In this document: piece after piece, positions 44,571 through 53,843 of the stretch
How the letters are laid out: the number at the start of each line of letters is the position of its first letter
How positions within the stretch are numbered: position 1 is the stretch's first letter
Assembly (NCBI RefSeq): GCF_002289565.1
Contig: NZ_NTFY01000060.1
Location: 186,001 to 250,000, forward strand
Length of the DNA: 64,000 bases
Reading direction: 5' to 3'
DNA from: Rhodopirellula sp. SM50
GTDB taxonomy: Bacteria > Planctomycetota > Planctomycetia > Pirellulales > Pirellulaceae
Notes under the pieces: generated by a model
What the model saw: the letters and a program-made list of their open reading frames with translations, nothing else
Databases searched by the model: none
Told to the model about the DNA's origin: nothing
Made by a program: the position numbers and the translations under genes

Positions 44571-45542
44571 CTACCGTTCCTGAGCGCTCATTCGGTCAAT
44601 TGCGACGGCCGCCAGGATCACGAATCCCTTCACCACCTGCTGCCAGAACGGCGAGACATTCAGCAAGAACAGCCCGTTGTTCAATACGCCGATGATCAAA
44701 CACCCGATCACAGTCCCCATCACGCTGCCTCGCCCTCCGGAGAGTGACGTACCGCCGATCACAACCGCCGCGATGGAATCCAGTTCGTAGCCCAGTCCTG
44801 CGTTCGGCTGCGCGGAATCAAGACGAGCAGTCACGATCAGACCAGCGACTCCGGCGAGCATTCCGCCGAGCGTGTAAACGGCGACTTTGATGCGATCGAC
44901 GCGCAGTCCCGTCAGCAATGCCGCCCTTTCATTTCCGCCGACGGCGTAGATGTGTCTGCCAAAACGCGTTCGACGCGTGAGCAGGACGAAGATTCCGACT
45001 AGCGAAGCCGTGATCCAGACCGGAACTGGAACCCCTAGGAACACGCCCGTTCCAATCGCGCCGAAGGATTGTCCGAGTCCCGTGACGGGAAAGCCGCCCG
45101 TCCATAGCATCGTGAGACCGCGTGCGATACTGAACATCCCAAGCGTCGCCACGAACGGCGGAAGCTTGAACCGAGTGATCGTAACACCGTTGAAGAATCC
45201 AGCCGCCGCACCAACCAGAAGCCCAGCCGCGATCGATCCAAGAACCGTGAACTGCAACTCCACTCCCAGCAGTTCCAGCCGGAGTCCGTTCTTGAGCAAG
45301 CCTGCGGCGACCGCGCCGGACAGGGCAAGGATCGCCCCCACAGAAAGATCGATTCCCGCGGTCAGGATAATGAGCGTCATACCGATCGACAGGCATAGGT
45401 TGACTGAGATCTGTCGAAGTATGTTGAGACCGTTTTCCAACGTTAGAAAACTGTCTGACAACAAGCTCATTCCAACCAGCATGACAGCGAGCGCGATCAG
45501 CGATTGAAACCTGGCCAGGTGTGTGCGATCGAGCTTTAACAT
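44571..45542 (-). CDS. rbsC: ribose-type ABC transporter permease
   Basis: 323 residues, nine or ten hydrophobic segments, BPD_transp_2 family. ILTAGIDLSVGAILALSGAV is the conserved permease motif, with YAVGGNERAALLTGLRVDRI and YELDSIAAVVIGGTSLSGGR after it. It forms the membrane channel with RbsA and takes a pentose from RbsB. The start overlaps the end of rbsA by 7 bp. Confidence 0.95.
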   Translation of the reverse strand: MLKLDRTHLARFQSLIALAVMLVGMSLLSDSFLTLENGLNILRQISVNLCLSIGMTLIILTAGIDLSVGAILALSGAVAAGLLKNGLRLELLGVELQFTVLGSIAAGLLVGAAAGFFNGVTITRFKLPPFVATLGMFSIARGLTMLWTGGFPVTGLGQSFGAIGTGVFLGVPVPVWITASLVGIFVLLTRRTRFGRHIYAVGGNERAALLTGLRVDRIKVAVYTLGGMLAGVAGLIVTARLDSAQPNAGLGYELDSIAAVVIGGTSLSGGRGSVMGTVIGCLIIGVLNNGLFLLNVSPFWQQVVKGFVILAAVAIDRMSAQER

Positions 45543-47074
45543 GGCGTCGCCGTACTCCCCGGAAAGGCCGCGTGCAGAATCTGTTCATCCGTGGCATCGT
45601 CCCGATCGAACTCCGCCGCCGGCCGACCCTCGCAAAGCACGAGAATTCGATCGGAGACGGCCATCACTTCCGGAAGTTCGGAGGACACCAACACGACGGC
45701 GAGTCCTTCAGTCGTCAATTCGTTGATCCGTGAGTAGATTTCGCTCTTTGATTGAACGTCAATCCCGCGGGTTGGCTCATCGAGCATCAGAACGGTGGGA
45801 TCGGTAGCAAGCCACTTGGCGAGGATGACCTTTTGCTGGTTCCCTCCGCTCAAATTGATGATGAGCTGACGAAGTGACGGCGATTTGACGCGGAATCGCT
45901 CAATGAAAGGCTGCACATGCTCGCGCTCAGCGCGGCGACTGAGCAACCCGAAGCGTTGCGCTCGATCGAGGCTTGCGAGACTCGCGTTCTCTTCAACGGT
46001 CATCGACAGGACCAACCCGTCGTGTTTGCGATCTTCAGGAACGAGCGCAAGACCAGTTGCAACCGCGTCGCGAGGGGAATTTATCGTAACGGGATGACGA
46101 TCTACGAAGACCTCACCCGTGGAGACACCGCTGTGCAGGCCAAAGATACATTCCAGTAGCTCCGTTCGACCGGCCCCCATCAGTCCAAAGAGACCCAGGA
46201 CCTCGCCCTTGCGAACGTGAAAGCTGACGTCATTGACCAGGTAGTCCGACGGGCGAGTCGGATGCTTGAGCGAAACATTCTCGACACGCAACGCTTCGTC
46301 ACGCGTCGCCGACGACGAACGAACGGAAGACTTCACTTCGCGTCCGGCCATCATCCGTACCATCTCGTCTTGGGTGAGTTCTCCCAGTTCCGCCGTACCG
46401 ATCATGCAACCGTCGCGCATCACAGCGATGTCGTCCGCGATGTGCTGAAGTTCTTCTAGACGGTGAGTGATGTACACGATCGAAACGCCTTCCCGTTTCA
46501 AATCGCCAATCCGCCGAAACAGTACTTCGGTTTCGTGTTCCGTGATTGCCGATGTCGGTTCGTCCATGATCAGCATGCGAACATCACCTGCCAGGGCGCG
46601 AGCAATTTCGACAATCTGCTGCTGCCCGACCCGCAGACGTCGGGCGACTGCTGTCGGTGAAACATCCAAATCCAGAAGCTCCAGCCACTGCCTTGCGCGA
46701 TGGTTCAGTTCGCGGTAGTCAATCAGCATGTCGAGGTGGAGTGGTTCGCAACCGAGGAAGATGTTCTCGGCCACCGTCATATCAGGAACGAGGCTAAGCT
46801 CCTGATGAATCATGGCAATCCCGTGATCGATTGCATCACGTGGGCGAGTGAAACGAACTGGGTGGCCCTGCAAGATCAACTCACCTTCGTCGGGTGTCTG
46901 CACGCCAGCCATCACGTTCATGAGTGTCGATTTGCCGGCACCATTCTCGCCCAGCAGTGCTGTCAGCCGGCCGGCGCGTAGCTTTAGATCCACTCGATCC
47001 AGCGCCTTGACGCCGGGAAACGCTTTGGAGATCCCGCGCGCTTCTAGGACAACTTCGCCGCCGGCCATCATCAT
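45536..47074 (-). CDS. rbsA: ribose-type ABC transporter ATPase, two nucleotide-binding domains
   Basis: 512 residues from ATG 47074, whose ATGA overlaps the DUF2291 gene stop. First domain: Walker A GENGAGKSTLMNV, signature variant RLRVGQQQIVEIARAL, Walker B MLIMDEPTSAI. Second domain: degenerate Walker A GLMGAGRTELLEC, signature NLSGGNQQKVILAKWL, Walker B VLMLDEPTRGIDV. This asymmetry is usual for RbsA/MglA-type proteins. Powers import through RbsC. Confidence 0.95.
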   Translation of the reverse strand: MMMAGGEVVLEARGISKAFPGVKALDRVDLKLRAGRLTALLGENGAGKSTLMNVMAGVQTPDEGELILQGHPVRFTRPRDAIDHGIAMIHQELSLVPDMTVAENIFLGCEPLHLDMLIDYRELNHRARQWLELLDLDVSPTAVARRLRVGQQQIVEIARALAGDVRMLIMDEPTSAITEHETEVLFRRIGDLKREGVSIVYITHRLEELQHIADDIAVMRDGCMIGTAELGELTQDEMVRMMAGREVKSSVRSSSATRDEALRVENVSLKHPTRPSDYLVNDVSFHVRKGEVLGLFGLMGAGRTELLECIFGLHSGVSTGEVFVDRHPVTINSPRDAVATGLALVPEDRKHDGLVLSMTVEENASLASLDRAQRFGLLSRRAEREHVQPFIERFRVKSPSLRQLIINLSGGNQQKVILAKWLATDPTVLMLDEPTRGIDVQSKSEIYSRINELTTEGLAVVLVSSELPEVMAVSDRILVLCEGRPAAEFDRDDATDEQILHAAFPGSTATPC

Positions 47075-47727
47075 TGAGCCTCCACAATGAAAGGGACGAC
47101 TCGCAACGGGCTCAGGTCGGTGGTCTCGTCCGTCACCTGAACGCAACCGACGAATCGAACGGTCACGCCGACCTTCGCCTTTTCCCGTAGCGATGGCAGG
47201 ACCTGAGCCTCGATGCGTCGATTGATTCCCGACGAGATCCTATTGAAGTCCTGCGAATTGCCGTAGTCGTTTACGTCTAGCAGGCCAGTACCGTCACGCA
47301 CCGCGTTGCCGAAGATGGGACCGGACTCCAGCAACACTTCGGCGTCATCGGCACCTTGCCGGATCACCAACGCGACGGTGTTTCTTTCCACCCGGGTCAC
47401 GCGGCCAGTGCCGGAGATGAAATAGTAGTAGGTACTGCTCAGTCCGACGCTTCGTCCACGAGTTTTCCGAGCCTTTGCGTGATCCTCCTCAATGGCGGCA
47501 ATGAGCTTCTGAGCATCGACCGCACGCGTCTCTGCCGGAATAAGTTGTTCGTCCCAGAATTTCTCCACGAACGCAGCAGGATCGAAGGACTCAGCCTCCG
47601 CCGCCAAAGATTCTTGCTTGGCTTGCTCCAGTGGCACGATGTGAAACAACGGCCAAAACCAAAGCGCGACAACACAGGCTGCCGCGATCGTGCCTCGGAT
47701 GACCCACCGCTGTCTGCTCGATTTCAC
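47071..47727 (-). CDS. DUF2291 family periplasmic protein of the ribose transporter operon
   Basis: 218 residues starting at GTG 47727 (GTGA overlap with rbsB stop). N-terminal membrane anchor ([20 protein letters not shown]), then a DUF2291 domain ([80 protein letters not shown]). These proteins are regularly encoded between substrate-binding and ATPase genes of ribose/pentose-type importers. The role is unknown; probably an accessory at the outer face of the inner membrane. Confidence 0.88.
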   Translation of the reverse strand: MKSSRQRWVIRGTIAAACVVALWFWPLFHIVPLEQAKQESLAAEAESFDPAAFVEKFWDEQLIPAETRAVDAQKLIAAIEEDHAKARKTRGRSVGLSSTYYYFISGTGRVTRVERNTVALVIRQGADDAEVLLESGPIFGNAVRDGTGLLDVNDYGNSQDFNRISSGINRRIEAQVLPSLREKAKVGVTVRFVGCVQVTDETTDLSPLRVVPFIVEAQ

Positions 47728-48725
47728 TCCGCATCCTCTTTGCCGGTATCACCGTATTTGTCGGCGTTGCCTTGATGCACAAGCTCCACCGCGACAGGAA
47801 CTTTCTGCGACAAATCATGCTGGCCTTTCAAATACTTGTCCGCGTATTCGGCGGCGGTTTGAGCCATCAGTTTGGGGAACTGCATACCGGTGGCGACGAT
47901 CTTGCCTTCCTTGATCAGGTTGACTACGTCTTCCGCACCGTCGAAACCAAATACCTTCACCTGCTGATTCTTGCCCGCCGCCAGTAATGCTTGATAGGCA
48001 CCCATGGCCATCGCATCGTTGCCGCAGAAAACTGCGTCGATATCGGGATGGGCCTGCAGAATCGTTTCCATCACGTCGAGCGCCTTCGCGCGATCGAAGT
48101 CGGCGCTTTGCTGAGCGACCAATTTCAGGTCGGGATATCGATCGACGACACTGTGGAATCCATCAGACCGGTTCCGCGTGTTGTTATCGCCAACGAGCCC
48201 CAACAATTCGACATACTCTCCCGACTCGCCCACCTCCTTCACGAAGTGCTGTCCCAAAGCGACGCAACCGGAATAGTTGTCCGACAGGATTTGCGATACT
48301 GCCGCATCTGTCGCATTGATCTCCCGATCCATGCAGAAAACGGGAACGCCTGCTTCTTTGGCGCGGCGGACATTCGCGACCGAACCGTCTGCATCCGTTG
48401 GGTTGAAGAGAATCGCTGAGTACCCCGACGCGATGACGTTGTCGAAGTGTGCGGTTTCTTTGGCGGGATCGTTCTGTGAATCGAAGACGGTGGCTTCATA
48501 ACCGAGCTTCGTCGCATTCTCCTTTGCGGACTCGGCCAGAACGACGAACCACGGATTGTTCAGCGTCGAGATGACGACGGCGACTTTTTGGTCACTGGAT
48601 GACGATGTTCCGGTGCTGGCTTCTTGCGTGTTGTGGTCACGACTTCGACTGTTACAGCCGGTAACGGCGATCGCTAGCGAACACGCAAGCGTCGTCAGAA
48701 GTCGAAGGAAGGATTGTCGATCCAT
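47724..48725 (-). CDS. rbsB: ribose-type ABC transporter substrate-binding lipoprotein
   Basis: 333 residues with a lipobox ([14 protein letters not shown], Cys near residue 24). Periplasmic-binding-protein type 1 fold: [100 protein letters not shown]. The N-D-A and G-F-D-G segments are typical of ribose-binding proteins. Captures a pentose for RbsAC; ribose is the best guess, but arabinofuranose-like ligands cannot be excluded. Confidence 0.94.
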   Translation of the reverse strand: MDRQSFLRLLTTLACSLAIAVTGCNSRSRDHNTQEASTGTSSSSDQKVAVVISTLNNPWFVVLAESAKENATKLGYEATVFDSQNDPAKETAHFDNVIASGYSAILFNPTDADGSVANVRRAKEAGVPVFCMDREINATDAAVSQILSDNYSGCVALGQHFVKEVGESGEYVELLGLVGDNNTRNRSDGFHSVVDRYPDLKLVAQQSADFDRAKALDVMETILQAHPDIDAVFCGNDAMAMGAYQALLAAGKNQQVKVFGFDGAEDVVNLIKEGKIVATGMQFPKLMAQTAAEYADKYLKGQHDLSQKVPVAVELVHQGNADKYGDTGKEDAE

Positions 48726-48785
48726 GGGATGTTCTCGGGGAGTTCATTCGCCGATGACGAGGCCAACAGGACTCGTTCAGTGTCA

Positions 48786-49193
48786 TTAAAACACAACGCC
48801 GGACTTAAGGATTACGTTCGCATAGGGCGTGCATTCGCCGGTGCGCACAATGACTTCGCTTTCGCGGGTCATACTCTTGAATTCTTCGTGATCAACTTCA
48901 GTTACTTTTGGGGACATTGATTGATTGTTAAATTGCTGAATCATCTGGTCAAAGATCGTCTGGTTGTGGTCGTGAATTTCCGTTGCCACCACGATCTCTT
49001 CCACCATCATCTCACTTAGCATCGCGTCGAGTGTCCGAAGAAATGACGGATAGCCGCTCTCGATTGCGAGGTCGATGCGTTTGACTCCGGCTGGGATCGG
49101 CAAGCCGGCATCACACAACGTGATTGCTGCCGTGTGTCCAATGCGGCCGATTTCGTAACTCAGTTCACTGTTGAGGAGTCGGTTGCGTTTCAT
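48786..49193 (-). CDS. rbsD: D-ribose pyranase
   Basis: 135 residues, the full family length. MKRNRLLNSELSYEIGRIGH carries the catalytic-type His at residue 20, followed by DAGLPIPAGVKRIDLAIESG, EIVVATEIHDHNQTIFDQMI and VIVRTGECTPYANVILKSGV. It converts beta-pyranose ribose to the furanose form used by ribokinase. It lies between the dehydrogenase and rbsB genes. Its presence is the strongest sign that the imported sugar is ribose. Confidence 0.95.
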   Translation of the reverse strand: MKRNRLLNSELSYEIGRIGHTAAITLCDAGLPIPAGVKRIDLAIESGYPSFLRTLDAMLSEMMVEEIVVATEIHDHNQTIFDQMIQQFNNQSMSPKVTEVDHEEFKSMTRESEVIVRTGECTPYANVILKSGVVF

Positions 49194-49280
49194 TGGTGGA
49201 TTGCTTGAGCGCCTTTCGCTCCTGATTCTTGTGTTGCTTTCACATGGCGAAAGGTGACGTTTGAACAGCGCAGGAGTTCC

Positions 49281-50495
49281 TTAGCTTTTATGTGGGACGA
49301 CTTCGATTTTACAGCATTCATCAAAGTTCGTGACCGTTCCAAATTTCTCAACCAATTCATCAAGGCCGAAGCGGTGTGTGATCAGCGACGGAAAATCGTA
49401 ACGGTCCGATTGCTGCTGCAGAATCTTAAGCACCGGATGCCAATCGGTCCCACAATGGAACACGGAATGAATGTGGAGGTTCTTGGAACTGATATGCTTC
49501 ATCACATCCAGAGCGACAGGCTTTCCTAAGTCCACCCAGTTGCCGACTTCGATCACAGTCCCACCCTTGCGCACCATCTTGAGCGCCTCGATGAAAGCTT
49601 CCGGTTCACCAGCCGATTCGATGACAAGGTCCGGGCCAACTCCTTCGGTCATTTCTTTGACCTGAGCAATTCGATCTTCCTCGGCTACCTGCGATGCGTT
49701 GATCGTTACGTCCGCATACAGGCTTTCTGCTTTCGATAGCCTCAGATCCGATAGGTCGGTTGCGATGCGCAGTCCCGCTCCATGGATCGTGGCCATGATG
49801 CCGTGCAGAATCCCCAGCGGACCGTTGCCAAGAACGGCGACCGACATGCCCGGTCCGAAGCCTTCATTCACCGGGGCGAATGGTACAGCCGCTCGACCGA
49901 GCGCGTGAAACGCAACCGCCATCTCTTCGACGAAAACGGCAACGTCGGTTGGCATCTCTTCAGGCACTTTGAAGAGATGCGTGTCGGGACGGATATACAT
50001 GTACTCCGCAAAACCGCCTCGCAGGTACGGTTTCGTTTCGCAGTTTGGATGCAACCCGTAGGCCTGGATCTGATTCAGACACGTTGTGTTGTTGTAGTGT
50101 TTGCGACAGTAGTAGCAGTGGCCGCAGTTCACTTCGACGGCGATAGAAACTCGATCACCAACCTGAAGAAGTTGCTTGTCATAATCCATCGTCTTGGCGG
50201 CGTTATCACCGATTTCAACGATCGTCCCAATGACTTCGTGACCACCGACGTAGGGGAAGATCGATTTGCCGCGTAGTTCCGTCGCTTCGCCTTTGTAAAT
50301 GTGGCGATCGGTTCCGCAGATGCCTGCCATATCGACCTTCAGGATCGCCGAGTCGTGATCCATCGTCGGATACGGATAACTCCGCATCTCAGTTTCTCCC
50401 GGGGCCGTCATCGCAACGGCGCGAACCGTTTCGGGCTTCGTCGATGCTACTGCGGGCTGCCGCTGAGTGCTTTCCGAGTCCAAGATTTGTGACAT
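49281..50495 (-). CDS. zinc-dependent MDR alcohol/polyol dehydrogenase
   Basis: 404 residues from ATG 50495, preceded by GGAG 9 nt upstream; an earlier ATG (50570) lacks this. GICGTDRHIYKG and VGGHEVIGTIVEIG carry catalytic zinc ligands, CGHCYYCRKHYNNTTC the structural zinc cysteines, and AVLGNGPLGILHGIMAT the NAD-binding glycine motif. It oxidises a secondary alcohol or sugar alcohol; in an operon with pentose uptake, a pentitol or sugar substrate is plausible. First gene of the operon and divergent from the AraC regulator. Confidence 0.9.
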   Translation of the reverse strand: MSQILDSESTQRQPAVASTKPETVRAVAMTAPGETEMRSYPYPTMDHDSAILKVDMAGICGTDRHIYKGEATELRGKSIFPYVGGHEVIGTIVEIGDNAAKTMDYDKQLLQVGDRVSIAVEVNCGHCYYCRKHYNNTTCLNQIQAYGLHPNCETKPYLRGGFAEYMYIRPDTHLFKVPEEMPTDVAVFVEEMAVAFHALGRAAVPFAPVNEGFGPGMSVAVLGNGPLGILHGIMATIHGAGLRIATDLSDLRLSKAESLYADVTINASQVAEEDRIAQVKEMTEGVGPDLVIESAGEPEAFIEALKMVRKGGTVIEVGNWVDLGKPVALDVMKHISSKNLHIHSVFHCGTDWHPVLKILQQQSDRYDFPSLITHRFGLDELVEKFGTVTNFDECCKIEVVPHKS

Positions 50496-50593
50496 GGTGA
50501 AATTCTCCATTTCGGCTGAAGCAACGAAAACAGGATGATGTTGAGGAATCCGCCAAGAAGCTGAACTCATCCTCGGAATACAACGCGACCACG

Positions 50594-51553
50594 ATGAGCA
50601 GAGTTATCTCACAGGATTATTGCACAGTCTCCCTCGAAAACGGGCCAAACCTACACTATCCTGAGGCCATGCGACCATTTCAACACTTTGATACTGGGCG
50701 TCCCGAATTCGCTCCGTACGGCTTCACCTGTGAGGTTTGGGAGCCGATGCGGATGTCGAGACCGGACCGTCACGACGAAATTGAGATCAACTTTCTTGAT
50801 CAGGGGCGCCTGACGTACCTGATCGGCGGCAACCGCATTACTGTCGAATCACAAGCGGTGACGCTGTTCTGGGCGGCTGTGCCGCACCAGATCATTCAAT
50901 TTGAAGATGTCACGCACTACTACGTGATCACGATTCCGTTCGGATGGTTTCTGCAGTGGGGGCTTCCGGAAAACCTGCAAACGCAACTCATCCTCGGAAA
51001 CGTGCTTTCCACCGAAACCAACGAGACAATCGCCGCGCGAGACAAGATGCTCTTTGACCAATGGCATCGCGACCTGTCGGCTTCGGAAAGCGAGGCGCAA
51101 GAGATCGTCCTGCTCGAATTGAAAGCTCGCCTGCTGCGTCTGGCCCGTTCACACAGTCGCCGACCACCGCATTGCGTCACTCGCTGCGATGCGCGATCCA
51201 GCCGAGCATCGCCGAATCTTGAAAAAGCCGAACTGATGGCAAGCTACATTGCCAGAAACTTCAAGACGCGGCTGCTAATCCAAGACATCGCGGATTCGGT
51301 CGACTTGCATCCGGACTACGCCGCTACCCTATTTCGCAAGACCTTTGGAACAACGCTTAATTCTCTGATCACACGACACCGCGTCGCGGAATCCCAACGC
51401 CTACTCATCACCAGCAACGAACAGATTGTCAACGTTGCCCTGTCCTCCGGCTTCGATTCACTCAGTCGCTTCAACCGAGCATTCAAGGAGGTGACTGGAA
51501 CCACGCCGAGCAGATTTCGCAAGCAGTGCCGTTCCGCTGGTGACTATCGATGA
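50594..51553 (+). CDS. AraC-family transcriptional regulator
   Basis: 319 residues. N-terminal cupin-type sensor (FDTGRPEFAPYGFTCEVWEP, IEINFLDQGRLTYLIGG, LFWAAVPHQIIQF), C-terminal pair of helix-turn-helices (LLIQDIADSVDLHPDYAATL; NEQIVNVALSSGFDSLSRFN; GTTPSRFRKQC). Position 50669 is an alternative start matching where the sensor homology begins. It is divergent from the dehydrogenase-rbs-DUF1593 operon with about 100-170 bp between, so it is the likely sugar-responsive controller of that operon. Confidence 0.92.
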   Translation: MSRVISQDYCTVSLENGPNLHYPEAMRPFQHFDTGRPEFAPYGFTCEVWEPMRMSRPDRHDEIEINFLDQGRLTYLIGGNRITVESQAVTLFWAAVPHQIIQFEDVTHYYVITIPFGWFLQWGLPENLQTQLILGNVLSTETNETIAARDKMLFDQWHRDLSASESEAQEIVLLELKARLLRLARSHSRRPPHCVTRCDARSSRASPNLEKAELMASYIARNFKTRLLIQDIADSVDLHPDYAATLFRKTFGTTLNSLITRHRVAESQRLLITSNEQIVNVALSSGFDSLSRFNRAFKEVTGTTPSRFRKQCRSAGDYR

Positions 51554-51846
51554 TTTGTTCAGCTCGGTAGGCACGTGGTCGCAGGTTGGTAGAGGAATCC
51601 AGAGTCAATGCAGAGAAGGGATGGGAAATCCGATCGGAACGCGTGAGCATTTGGTCGAATCCCAAGGGCGGGATCCCGCATCGGTGCGATACGCCGAAGC
51701 GGATTGGCGAATTGAACAACTGTGGCGCTTCTCGGTCGTTACAATCGCGGAATCTCGTAAAAAAAACATCGCTTTTGGCGCGACGAAAAACGCCATTTTC
51801 TCCTACGTCCCTGGTGGCGATGTCTTGCCGCTCACGTCTTCGGTGA
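51554..51846. other. intergenic stretch without a supported feature
   Basis: No gene, tRNA or clear repeat. A short GGCG...CGCC inverted pair with A/T runs near 51760-51795 could be a weak terminator for the AraC gene. Confidence 0.3.
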
Positions 51847-53590
51847 ATGCTAACCTGTTTCTTAACCTGGAGAGTCCTTGTGTTGAGACTGCACACCATT
51901 CAACTCTTGTCTCTGATAACTCTTGCCTTACTGGTTAGCACGGCGACGGCCGACTACCCTCTCAAACCAGTACCATTCAATAAGGTCGAGATGACCAGTG
52001 ACTTCTGGCGGCCTCGGCTGGAAACGCAGCGCAAGACGCTGGTGCCGTTTGCTTTCGAACGTACACAACCGGGCGTTGAACACCTGAAAGCTGCCCGTGA
52101 TTTTCTGGCCGGGAAAAAAGTCGAGGATCACCGGGCTCACCGGTTCATTGATTCGGACCTGTACAAAGTGATGGAGGGAGCCGCCTACCTATCGCATGTT
52201 CCTTTTGCATAAGGATGGGCGATACCTTGATGTGGCTGAGGTGGCACTGCTGAACAATGTGCTCGCAGCGGTCAATCTCGAAGGCAATCGCTTCTTCTAC
52301 GTCAATCCGCTGGAAGCCGACGGCAAGCATCCGTTCAATCACGGCACGGCCGGGCGAGCTCCATGGTTCGGAACGGCCTGCTGTCCATCCAACATGGCTC
52401 GACTGTTGCCGCAGATTCCCGGCATGACGTACGCGCACGATGACCGCGACGTCTTCATCACATTCTATGCGGAAAGTCGGACGGAGATCACTCTGGACAA
52501 TGTGCAGGTCGAACTCCAGCAGCAGACCGCTTATCCGAATGACGGTGAGGTCAGTCTGGTCGTAAATCCCGCGAAACAAAAACGGTTTCGCGTGCTGCTG
52601 CGGATACCGACCTGGGCTCGTAAGCAATTTGTCCCGGGTGCCCTCTACCGCTACGTGGACACAGCGAACGAGGCAGTGAGCCTGACGGTCAACGGCGAGG
52701 ACGCGTCGCTACAGCTCGAAAAGGGATTTGTCGCCATCGAGCGGCAGTGGAAGGCGGGTGATCGTGTGCAGTTGAAACTACCGATGCCCGTTCACATCAC
52801 GGAATGCCATCCGGCTGTGAAGGCCAATCGGAACCGAATCGCGCTGACGCGAGGTCCCTTTGTTCTCTGTGCCGAAGGAGTCGATAACGGAGGCGCGACA
52901 CAACGATTCTTCTTCGCAACCCCCCCGGAAGTCACCGATGCGGAAGTCACGACAAAGACGATCGACGCCGGTGCGTTCCTGCAAGTGAAGATCGACGCGC
53001 AATCGCTTACGTCGGACGGTTCGATCGAGAGATCGCCACTTCTGCTTACGCCGTACTATGCATGGAACAACCGCGGTGTCAGCTCGATGACCGTCTGGTT
53101 CCCCCGTGATCCCAAACTGGCGGTGTTCGATCCTCATCTGTTGCCAAAGGAAAGCGTGTTCTCAAAAGTAACGGCGTCTCACACGTTTGCCGACGACACG
53201 GTCAATGCTGTCGGTGACGGCAAGGAACCGCGATGGTCCAGTGGCAAGGACGTGCCACGTTGGACAAGCCGGCCCCAGAAGAACAAACCGCAGTGGGTCG
53301 AAGCACGCTTTGACACCACGAAAAGCCTGAGAAGCGTTGGCGTTTACTGGATGCAGGATCGATTTGACGTCAAATTTCCTGCCGAGTGGTCGCTTGAAGT
53401 TGAGCAGAATGGAAAGTGGATGCCTTTCCAACTGTACACCACCGACCGCTACGACACGCGAGCGAATCGGTATAACGTCGTTCACCCTGCTGCGCCGACC
53501 CGTTGCGATGCGATCCGTGTGCGGATGACGCCGAAAAAAGATGCCTGCGTCGGAATCCTCGAGATCATTGCAGAGTTCGAGGAAGAATGA
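51847..53590 (+). pseudogene. GH127-type beta-L-arabinofuranosidase gene with central deletion and frameshift
   Basis: The first frame (51847-52212) has a signal peptide and the GH127 N-terminus (FNKVEMTSDFWRPRLETQRK; HRFIDSDLYKVMEGAAY). The second frame (about 52190-53590) resumes at YRMFLLHKDGRYLDVAEVAL, then FGTACCPSNMARLLPQI with the zinc-site cysteine pair and the C-terminal sandwich domains. Between them some 250-300 residues of the alpha/alpha-barrel, including the upstream zinc Glu/Cys region, are missing, and the join near 52185 shifts the frame. The deleted enzyme would have released L-arabinofuranose, fitting the adjacent GH43/pectinase operon. Confidence 0.85.
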
Positions 53591-53654
53591 GAACGAGTCC
53601 GTCTCAAATCGTCCCCATCCAACAATAGCGATCAACCACAGAAAGTTTCTAATC

Positions 53655-53804
53655 ATGTTTCGTTGTGCGATGCACTGCACGATCGCCGTGCTGTTGTGTT
53701 GGTACCACACTGTCAGCGCGGGAGTCGCCGAATCGCCACCCAATTTCGTGATCTTTTTTGTAGACGACCTTGGGTGGGCGGACACTTCGGTCTACGCTGC
53801 GTAA
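53655..53804 (+). pseudogene. sulfatase N-terminal stump
   Basis: 49 codons: signal peptide MFRCAMHCTIAVLLCWYHTV and NFVIFFVDDLGWADTSVY, the first metal-binding strand of sulfatases, then a stop at 53804. The formylglycine site and everything after it are missing. It lies 64 bp after the GH127 pseudogene on the same strand, so both probably belonged to one operon. Confidence 0.75.
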
Positions 53805-53843
53805 TTCGAGTGGCTTGATGTGGACCTGGGGCCAGAAGCAGGA

